Positions 56,611-64,000 of a DNA stretch of 64,000 nt are shown one piece after another. The translations under genes were made by a program, and so were the position numbers. Origin of the DNA: Corynebacterium senegalense (GTDB lineage: Bacteria; Actinomycetota; Actinomycetes; Mycobacteriales; Mycobacteriaceae); NCBI RefSeq assembly GCF_900411315.1, contig NZ_LS990887.1:2054661-2118660 (forward strand), given 5' to 3'. The stretch's first letter is position 1. Every line of letters begins with the position of its first letter. Under the pieces are notes generated by a model. That model ran no database searches. It had not been told where the DNA came from and saw nothing but the letters and a program-made list of their open reading frames with translations.

Positions 56611-56785
56611 CCGACCAGGCCGCCTCACGTCCCCGTGAACGCGGCCGGGCCGGAACCGGGGAACCATCGTGGCCGACAGGCCCCCTGGGGTGAATGAGCG
56701 CGAGGACGGCGGGATGACCGCCGCGGAGCGCCACAGGGCTGATTCTCAAACCCAACCCGTCAGCTAACCCGGTAGGCAGCAGAGA
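56611..56785 (+). ncRNA. ydaO-type c-di-AMP riboswitch
   Basis: The region carries the conserved blocks of the ydaO/yuaA aptamer: CCGGGGAACCA near 56656-56666, GGGGTGAAT at 56687-56695, and the diagnostic 3' block CCCAACCCGTCAGCTAACCC (56751-56770) followed by GGTAGGC. The class binds cyclic di-AMP and in actinobacteria commonly precedes peptidoglycan hydrolase genes. It ends about 18 bases before the NlpC start. I cannot see a terminator hairpin in the short space after the aptamer, so control could act on the nearby ribosome site GGAG. The exact 5' end is estimated from the promoter. Confidence 0.88.
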
Positions 56786-56802
56786 TGATATGGAGAAAGT
56801 AA

Positions 56803-57438
56803 GTGGCTAACCACCGTCGCCAGAACAACACCGTTGCTCGCAACTTCGCCGCCGCGACCGCCGTCGCCGCCGGTGCCACCCTGATCGCCCCCGCGGTCGC
56901 AGGCGCCGCCGAGGTCCGCGTGCCCAACAGCAACTACGCCGTGGACATCCAGGGCATCGAGAACGTCCCCGGCATCCAGAACGTGCCGGGCGCCGATCAG
57001 TGGATCTCGTCCCTGGCGACCGCCCAGGACACCTACAGCGCCTCCGCCGCCTCCAACGTCCCGACCGTCGAGACCCCGGCCGCGCCGCAGCAGACCCCGG
57101 GCGAGAAGATCGTGGAGATCGCCCGCACCAAGATCGGCTCCCCGTACGTCTACGGCGCCGCTGGCCCGAGCGCCTTCGACTGCTCCGGCTTCACCTCCTG
57201 GGTCTACGCCCAGGCCGGCAAGTCCATCCCGCGCACCTCCCAGGCCCAGGCGGGCGGCGGCCAGCAGGTTCCGCTCGACCAGCTGCAGCCCGGTGACATC
57301 GTCGCCTTCTACGGCGGGGCCTCGCACGTCGGCATCTACACCGGCAACGGCACGATCATCGACGCCCTCAACGACGGTGTGCCCGTCGGCGAGCGCCCGC
57401 TGAACATGATGCCGATCCACTCGGCTGTCCGCTTCTAA
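56803..57438 (+). CDS. nlpC: Secreted NlpC/P60 peptidoglycan hydrolase
   Basis: A 211-residue exported enzyme. The signal peptide (residues 1-~35, with AATAVAAGATLIAPAVAGA) is followed by a flexible region and an NlpC/P60 endopeptidase domain from about residue 100. The catalytic residues are Cys127 (AFDCSGF), His175 (ASHVGIY) and His206 (MPIHSAVRF). It should cut stem-peptide bonds in peptidoglycan. The GTG follows GGAGA by 6 bases. It is the gene controlled by the c-di-AMP riboswitch and by the upstream promoter, and it corresponds in position to C. glutamicum nlpC. Confidence 0.95.
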   Translation: MANHRRQNNTVARNFAAATAVAAGATLIAPAVAGAAEVRVPNSNYAVDIQGIENVPGIQNVPGADQWISSLATAQDTYSASAASNVPTVETPAAPQQTPGEKIVEIARTKIGSPYVYGAAGPSAFDCSGFTSWVYAQAGKSIPRTSQAQAGGGQQVPLDQLQPGDIVAFYGGASHVGIYTGNGTIIDALNDGVPVGERPLNMMPIHSAVRF

Positions 57439-57449
57439 GGTGAGACGCC

Positions 57450-57471
57450 GCCCGCCCCGGAAGGGGCGGGC
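57450..57471 (+). terminator. Stem-loop terminator after nlpC
   Basis: GCCCGCCCC (57450-57458) pairs with GGGGCGGGC (57463-57471) around GGAA; a T-rich CTTATTCTTT follows, so termination may be partial. Confidence 0.7.
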
Positions 57472-57516
57472 CTTATTCTTTGGCCCGCAGGGTCAAAGGC
57501 CCTGCTCAAAGGCATC

Positions 57517-57544
57517 TTGACCCGGGGCGAGATGTGGCTATAGT
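57517..57544 (+). promoter_or_regulatory. Promoter of the second NlpC/P60 gene
   Basis: TTGACC (57517-57522), 16 bases, TATAGT (57539-57544). The TTGACCC also pairs with GGGTCAA at 57490-57496, so the -35 box sits in an inverted repeat. The leader is about 65 bases. Confidence 0.65.
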
Positions 57545-57615
57545 TAGATAACGGTTTTGTAAAGTCTCCGTCGGCTGCCAGCCGGGCAGCGACGCGCATA
57601 GTGAAAGAGGACCCT

Positions 57616-58650
57616 GTGGGTAAGCACTCTCTTCAGCCCCGCCGCACCGCGTACCGCGCCACGGTGTCCGCACTGGCCCTGAGCGCCACGGTGGCGGGGA
57701 GCATCGGCGCCCCGTCCCGGGCGGACGAGGTCGACGACCTGATCGGAGAGATGGAATCCCTGTCGCACGAGGCGACGGCGAAGAACGAGGAGATCAAGTC
57801 CATCGAGGACGAGATCTCCGCCAGCGAGTCGCGCCTGGGCGATCTGCGCAACCGCGTGGATGCCTCCAAGCGGGAGGCCGCCGAGGCAAACGCCGCGCGC
57901 GAGGCATCCCGCGAGACGTTCGACGGGATCGCGGCGTCGGAGAACCGCACGAGCCGCTCCGATGTGATCCTGACCAGCCTCGGCGCGCAGAACCCGCAGT
58001 CGCTGATCGACCGCGCGGCCTACCTCGGCGCGATCTCCCGCAACGCCGACCGGGCGCTCGCGGATCTGCGCCACGCCAACGAGGAGGCGGCGAACCGGGC
58101 CAACGAGGCGAACATCGCCGTGGCCGAGGCGGAGTTTCAGCGCAACCAGCTCGACGCCAAGCGCGGCAAGCTCGAAAAGGAGCGCGGCGAGCTCGACGGC
58201 AAGGTCCGCGAGCTGGAGGCGCGCGTGGACGGTCTGAGCCCCGAGCAGCGCGCCCGCTGGGAGAACAAGGACAACCCGATCGCGGCTCCCGCCGCCCTGC
58301 TCTCCACCGCGGGGGCGGGCGTCGTGGGCGCGGCGATGGCGCAGCTGGGCAAGCCGTACGGCTGGGGAGCGAGCGGCCCGGACGCCTTCGACTGCTCGGG
58401 CCTGATGCTCTGGGCCTACGCGCAGAACGGCAAGTCGATTCCGCGCACCTCGCAGGCGCAGCTGGCCGGCGGCACCCCGGTGGCCCTGTCGGACCTGCAG
58501 CCGGGCGACATCGTGGGCTACTACCCGGGCACCACGCACGTGGGCATGTACATCGGCAACGGCCAGGTCGTTCACGCCTCGGACTACGGCATTCCGGTCC
58601 AGGTGGTGCCTCTGAACTCCATGCCCATCCAGGGGGCCGTGCGCTACTAG
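57616..58650 (+). CDS. Secreted coiled-coil NlpC/P60 hydrolase (RipA-like)
   Basis: A 344-residue exported protein. A signal peptide of about 36 residues (VSALALSATVAGSIGAPSRA) precedes a long coiled coil (about residues 38-225, rich in Glu, Ala and Arg) and a C-terminal NlpC/P60 domain with Cys260 (AFDCSGL), His308 (TTHVGMY) and a late PIQGAVRY. The third catalytic His of the first NlpC protein is replaced by Gln there (MPIQ versus MPIH); another polar residue may substitute. GTG 57616 is preferred to GTG 57601 because AGAGGA lies just upstream. The coiled coil resembles autoinhibitory regions of RipA/CwlO enzymes used in cell separation. Confidence 0.92.
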   Translation: MGKHSLQPRRTAYRATVSALALSATVAGSIGAPSRADEVDDLIGEMESLSHEATAKNEEIKSIEDEISASESRLGDLRNRVDASKREAAEANAAREASRETFDGIAASENRTSRSDVILTSLGAQNPQSLIDRAAYLGAISRNADRALADLRHANEEAANRANEANIAVAEAEFQRNQLDAKRGKLEKERGELDGKVRELEARVDGLSPEQRARWENKDNPIAAPAALLSTAGAGVVGAAMAQLGKPYGWGASGPDAFDCSGLMLWAYAQNGKSIPRTSQAQLAGGTPVALSDLQPGDIVGYYPGTTHVGMYIGNGQVVHASDYGIPVQVVPLNSMPIQGAVRY

Positions 58651-58669
58651 GTCCGCCCCGCATCGAGCC

Positions 58670-59821
58670 ATGACCACCCTGCTGGTGACCAACGACTTCC
58701 CGCCCACCGTGGGCGGGATTCAGTCGTATCTGCGCGACTACGCGGACGAGTATGTCAGTCGCGCCGGCGACGGTGATCTGATCGTCTTCGCCTCCACCCA
58801 GGACACGGCGGCCTCCGAGGCGTGGGACCGCGGGGTCGGCTACGAGGTGATCCGTTGGCCGCGGAGGGTCATGCTGCCCACCCCGGCGGTGCGGCGGGAA
58901 ATGCAGCGCATCATCAGGGAGAGAGGGATCGATACGGTCTGGTTCGGGGCTGCCGCACCGCTCGCGGTCCTCGGCGGTGCGGCGAAGCGGGCGGGGGCCA
59001 GCCGGGTTGTGGCGACGACGCACGGCCACGAGGTGGGCTGGTCCATGGTGCCGGGGGCGCGTGGCGTCCTGCGCCGCATCGGTCGCAGCGCCGACGTGGT
59101 GACGTACATCTCGCGCTACACGCTGCGCCGCTTCGGCAGGGCATTCGGCCCCGGCCCGCAATTCGTTGCCCTGCCCTCCGGGGTGGACACGGAGTTTTTC
59201 CGCCCCGTGTCCACCGGGCGCCGCCGCGAGGTCCGCGCCCGCCTCGGCGTGGGCGACGCGCCGCTTGTGGTGTGCGCCTCGCGACTCGTCGCGCGCAAGG
59301 GGCAGGATCAGCTCATCCGGGCGCTTCCGCAGCTTCGCTCGCTTGTCGACGGCACCCGCCTGCTCCTCATCGGCGCCGGCGCCTACGAACCCACGCTGCG
59401 GAAGCTGGCCGGCGAGCTGGGGCCGGAGGCGGAGGGCGCGGTGATTTTCGCCGGAGGCGTGACCCGCGAGGAGCTGCGCGACGCGGTCGCGGCGGCGGAC
59501 GTGTTCGCGATGCCGGCGCGCACCCGGGGCTGGGGCCTCGACGTGGAGGGCCTGGGGATTGTGTACCTGGAGGCGCAGGCGTGCGGCGTGCCGGTGCTCG
59601 CCGGGGACTCGGGCGGCGCGCCGGAGACGGTGACTTCGGAGACGGGCGTGGTGATGGACGGCCGCGACACGGAGGCGATCGCCGCGGAGTTGGCCGGGTT
59701 GCTCGCTGACCCGGGGCGGCGTACCCGGATGGGGGAGGAGGGCCGGCGGTTCGTCGAGAAGCACTTTGCGTGGCAGGAGCTCGGAGACCGGATCTTCCGC
59801 GTTTTGCGTCCGCTAGGTTAA
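58670..59821 (+). CDS. pimB': GT4 mannosyltransferase PimB'
   Basis: A 383-residue family-4 glycosyltransferase (GT-B fold). It opens LLVTNDFPPTVGGIQSYL, the donor-acceptor loop, and has RLVARKGQDQLI and EGLGIVYLEAQACGVPV, whose EX7E pair binds the nucleotide sugar. Its place between the two NlpC genes and glk is that of C. glutamicum pimB', which adds the second mannose to phosphatidylinositol mannoside from GDP-mannose. The assignment relies on position and fold. The gap to the preceding stop is 19 bases, so readthrough from the NlpC gene is possible. Confidence 0.88.
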   Translation: MTTLLVTNDFPPTVGGIQSYLRDYADEYVSRAGDGDLIVFASTQDTAASEAWDRGVGYEVIRWPRRVMLPTPAVRREMQRIIRERGIDTVWFGAAAPLAVLGGAAKRAGASRVVATTHGHEVGWSMVPGARGVLRRIGRSADVVTYISRYTLRRFGRAFGPGPQFVALPSGVDTEFFRPVSTGRRREVRARLGVGDAPLVVCASRLVARKGQDQLIRALPQLRSLVDGTRLLLIGAGAYEPTLRKLAGELGPEAEGAVIFAGGVTREELRDAVAAADVFAMPARTRGWGLDVEGLGIVYLEAQACGVPVLAGDSGGAPETVTSETGVVMDGRDTEAIAAELAGLLADPGRRTRMGEEGRRFVEKHFAWQELGDRIFRVLRPLG

Positions 59822-59842
59822 CCGGGGTTAAACTGCTTGGTT

Positions 59843-60817
59843 ATGTCGCAGTCACCCGAACGCCCGCCCCTCACAGGACCGCTGACAGTCGGTTTCGATG
59901 TCGGGGGGACGAACATGCGGGCCGGGGTGGTTGACGCGCGGGGGAGGATCGTCGCACGCCGCGAGATGGCCACGCCGCACACGGAGTCGGGGCTGACGGG
60001 CGCGATGACGTCCATGGTTCAGGACCTGCGCTCCGAGTACGACATTGAGGCGGTCGGCGCGGCCGTGGCAGCCTTCCTCGACCCCGATTGCGAGGTCGTG
60101 CGGTTCGCCCCGCATCTGGCGTGGCGCGACGACGAGCCGGTGAAGGCCGAGCTCGAGCAGGCGCTGGGCCTGCCGGTGCGGCTGGAGCACGACGCGAACT
60201 CCGCCGCGTGGGGAGAATACCGCTTCGGGGCCGCGCGCGATGCGCAGACGTGGGTGTTTTTCGCCGTGGGGACCGGCATCGGGGCCACCCTCATGCACGG
60301 CGGGGAGATCTACCGGGGCTCCTTCGGCACGGCGCCCGAGTTCGGCCACCTCACGGTGGTCCCGGGCGGCCGCGTGTGCTCGTGCGGGAAGCAGGGCTGC
60401 CTGGAGCGCTACGCCTCGGGCACGGCGCTCGTGGACACGGCGCTCGAGGTGGCGGGGCGCGGGGGCTTCCGGAAGAGCGGGCTCTACCGCAAGGTGGTGG
60501 ACAAGCGCGCCGTCGGCCACGACGTGATGGAGGCGGCCCGGGCGGGGGATCCGCTGGGGCTGGCCACCGTGGACCATTTCGCCCGCTGGCTGGGCCACGG
60601 CATGTCCATCGTCGCGGACGTCCTCGACCCCGCGCTCATCGTCCTCGGCGGGGGAGTGAGCGCGGACGCGGACCTCTTCCTCGACACCGCGCGCGAGACC
60701 CTGGCGCGGACGATCGTCGGCGCCGGGTACCGCCCGGTTGCGGAGGTGGTGTGCGCGGAGCTGGGGCCCGACGCAGGTATGATCGGGGTCGCTGACTTGG
60801 CCCGTGAATTGGCGTAG
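59843..60817 (+). CDS. glk: ROK-family glucokinase
   Basis: A 324-residue ATP-dependent glucokinase of the ROK type. FDVGGTNMRAGVVD is the phosphate-binding opening; EHDANSAAWGEY contains the catalytic Asp; GTAPEFGHLTVVPGGRVCSCGKQGCLERYASG provides the ROK zinc motif CxCGxxGCxE. It phosphorylates glucose released inside the cell, in addition to the PTS. The ATG at 59843 lies 8 bases after TAAACT with no ribosome site, so the transcript may be leaderless. plsC follows 16 bases after the stop. Confidence 0.95.
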   Translation: MSQSPERPPLTGPLTVGFDVGGTNMRAGVVDARGRIVARREMATPHTESGLTGAMTSMVQDLRSEYDIEAVGAAVAAFLDPDCEVVRFAPHLAWRDDEPVKAELEQALGLPVRLEHDANSAAWGEYRFGAARDAQTWVFFAVGTGIGATLMHGGEIYRGSFGTAPEFGHLTVVPGGRVCSCGKQGCLERYASGTALVDTALEVAGRGGFRKSGLYRKVVDKRAVGHDVMEAARAGDPLGLATVDHFARWLGHGMSIVADVLDPALIVLGGGVSADADLFLDTARETLARTIVGAGYRPVAEVVCAELGPDAGMIGVADLARELA

Positions 60818-60833
60818 AGGGGATGGACGTGCG

Positions 60834-61571
60834 ATGACCAACAAGTGGTACGTGTTTTTCAAGGCGACCCTCGGCCCGCCCCTGCTCCTGCTGAACAGGC
60901 CGTCCATCTCTGGCGCGGAGAACATCCCGAAGTCCGGCCCGGCCATCGTTGCATCGAACCACCAGGCCGTGATGGACTCCTTCTACCTTCCGTTGATGGT
61001 GTGGCGGCAGCTGACCTTCCCGGCGAAGAGGGAGTACTTCACCTCGCCGGGGCTGGGCGGGAAGATCCAGAAGTTCTTCTTCTCCTCGGTCGGCCAGATC
61101 CCGATTGACCGCGGCGACGCTGGTGCGGGCGACGCGCTGGTCGCGGCGGCGAAGGGCGTGCTCGACGAGGGCAAGCTGTTCGGCATCTACCCGGAGGGGA
61201 CGCGTTCGCCGGACGGGCGCATCTACAGGGGCAAGACGGGCATGGCGCGCATCGCCATGGAAACGGGCGTGCCCGTGATCCCGGCGGCGATGATCGGCAC
61301 CCGCAACGCGAACCCGATCGGCACCGTCATCCCGCGCCCGCGGAAGGTGCGGATGCGGATCGGGGAGCCCATCGACCCGCACGCGTGGGCGAGGGAGAAC
61401 GGTTACGACCCCGCCTCGCGCGAGGTCATGCGCCCCTTCACGGATTACGTGATGGCCCAGCTGGTGGAGCTGTCCGGATACGAGTACGTGGACGTGTACG
61501 CAGCCGACGTGAAGAAGTCCCTCGAGGCGGGGGAAGGCTACCCCGAGGGGGCCGAGCCGAAGAACGGGTAA
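60834..61571 (+). CDS. plsC: 1-acylglycerol-3-phosphate O-acyltransferase
   Basis: A 245-residue PlsC-type acyltransferase that makes phosphatidic acid from lysophosphatidate. The catalytic motif NHQAVMD (N-H-x4-D) lies near residue 42; the FPEGTRS-type motif appears as YPEGTRSPDG; the glycerol-phosphate-binding block GQIPIDRG is present. There is no clear transmembrane helix except a hydrophobic N-terminal stretch. The ATG at 60834 is the in-frame start nearest to known homologs. It lies in the glk-plsC-small protein run of C. glutamicum. Confidence 0.92.
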   Translation: MTNKWYVFFKATLGPPLLLLNRPSISGAENIPKSGPAIVASNHQAVMDSFYLPLMVWRQLTFPAKREYFTSPGLGGKIQKFFFSSVGQIPIDRGDAGAGDALVAAAKGVLDEGKLFGIYPEGTRSPDGRIYRGKTGMARIAMETGVPVIPAAMIGTRNANPIGTVIPRPRKVRMRIGEPIDPHAWARENGYDPASREVMRPFTDYVMAQLVELSGYEYVDVYAADVKKSLEAGEGYPEGAEPKNG

Positions 61572-61572
61572 T

Positions 61573-61578
61573 TAGGAT
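61573..61578 (+). promoter_or_regulatory. -10 box, leaderless small membrane gene
   Basis: TAGGAT, CGGACGC (7 bases), ATG at 61586. No Shine-Dalgarno sequence is present. Confidence 0.6.
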
Positions 61579-61585
61579 CGGACGC

Positions 61586-63759
<2,174 letters not shown>

Positions 63760-63795
63760 CAACTAGCTACTAGCGCCGGGCGCGGCGCAGGCCGC

Positions 63796-64000
63796 TCACC
63801 CGGCAGGCACGATGAGCTGGGGCAGCTCGCCGTAGCTGCCGGAGCCGAACCACCAGGCGCCCACCAGCACCGCCGCGACGGCCACGGCCGAGACGACGAG
63901 GAAGAGGGCGAGCGCCACGCCCGACCTGTTCGTCAGCGGGCGGGCGTGGCGCTCGCCCTCTTCCTCGTCGTCTCGGCCGTGGCCGTCGCGGCGGTGCTGG
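63796..64000 (-). CDS. 3' end of a single-pass membrane protein, possibly PknL
   Basis: Only the last 68 codons lie in the window. They read a charged segment (GHGRDDEEEGERHARPLTNR), a transmembrane helix (GVALALFLVVSAVAVAAVLV), then AWWFGSGSYGELPQLIVPAG and a stop. The WWFGSGSYxELPxL phrase resembles the stretch before the first PASTA domain of actinobacterial Ser/Thr kinases, and pknL lies next to aroG in C. glutamicum and mycobacteria. If so, no PASTA domain follows. Most of these codons lie in a perfect 60-bp inverted repeat, so the sequence itself may be wrong. Confidence 0.5.
   Translation of the reverse strand, partial: QHRRDGHGRDDEEEGERHARPLTNRSGVALALFLVVSAVAVAAVLVGAWWFGSGSYGELPQLIVPAG
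63864..64000. repeat. Perfect inverted repeat of at least 60 bp at the window end
   Basis: Bases 63864-63923 are the exact reverse complement of 63941-64000, with a 17-base spacer (ACCTGTTCGTCAGCGGG). The right arm reaches the last base of the window, so the full length is unknown. I checked the arms base by base and found no mismatch. Confidence 0.97.

Overview
The window is high-GC actinobacterial chromosome whose gene order follows the conserved core of Corynebacterium. Diagnostic runs are glnA2-glnE-thrC, lipA-lipB-E2(sucB/aceF)-pepA-ilvE-cobT, and ltsA-ctaCF-ctaE-qcrCAB-nlpC-nlpC-pimB'-glk-plsC-aroG. Many genes start directly at, or about 7 bases after, a TANNNT -10 box (leaderless mRNAs). 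The fused RNase HI/phosphatase, the three-lipoyl-domain E2 and the diheme QcrC also fit Corynebacterium. The species cannot be fixed from the sequence. Because it carries a complete glycine cleavage set and a fadE5/fadA2/fabG4/htdX block, I infer that it is not C. glutamicum itself.

Layout. 1-6.3 kb: end of a Nif3-like gene, zinc-ribbon coiled-coil protein, RNase HI-phosphatase fusion, RNase P RNA, an RNB exoribonuclease and a degenerate galactokinase-like protein. 6.3-12.8 kb: CYTH/CHAD protein, glutamine synthetase GlnA2 and its neighbour GlnE, the adenylyltransferase that controls the GlnA found at 24-26 kb. 12.8-20.4 kb is the most accessory part: MFS transporter, thrC, a secreted trypsin-like protease, an unknown membrane-anchored protein, a NUDIX/GH25 pair and a YtrA-type GntR regulator with a DUF1648-type membrane protein. 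20.4-24.3 kb: iron-siderophore ABC transporter around a perfect DtxR operator. 24.3-27.2 kb: glnA, RDD and DUF4191 proteins.

27.2-33.2 kb: divergent fatty-acyl block htdX-fabG4 / fadA2-fadE5. 33.2-41.9 kb: lipoate and one-carbon block, with lipA, lipB, gcvH, gcvT, gcvP and then the E2 subunit, so enzymes that make lipoyl groups sit beside the proteins that carry them. 42-47.5 kb: pepA, ilvE, cobT, DUF3043 and an A-type Fe-S carrier. 47.5-56.3 kb: ltsA and the genes of the cytochrome bcc-aa3 supercomplex. 56.3-62.3 kb: cell envelope, with two NlpC/P60 hydrolases (the first behind a c-di-AMP ydaO riboswitch), PimB', glucokinase and acyltransferase. 62.3-64 kb: 3'-exoribonuclease, class II DAHP synthase and the 3' end of a membrane protein, perhaps PknL.

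Most notable: the last 137 bases contain a perfect 60-bp inverted repeat running to the window edge (real inverted duplication or assembly fold-back). Others are the ydaO riboswitch with a promoter and an upstream direct repeat, a probable self-operator of the YtrA-type regulator, a symmetric bidirectional promoter at 17.46 kb, a CobT with Gln in place of the catalytic Glu, and a galactokinase-like protein lacking the usual catalytic residues. I see no insertion sequence, prophage, CRISPR array or tRNA gene, and no clearly novel multi-gene defence system.
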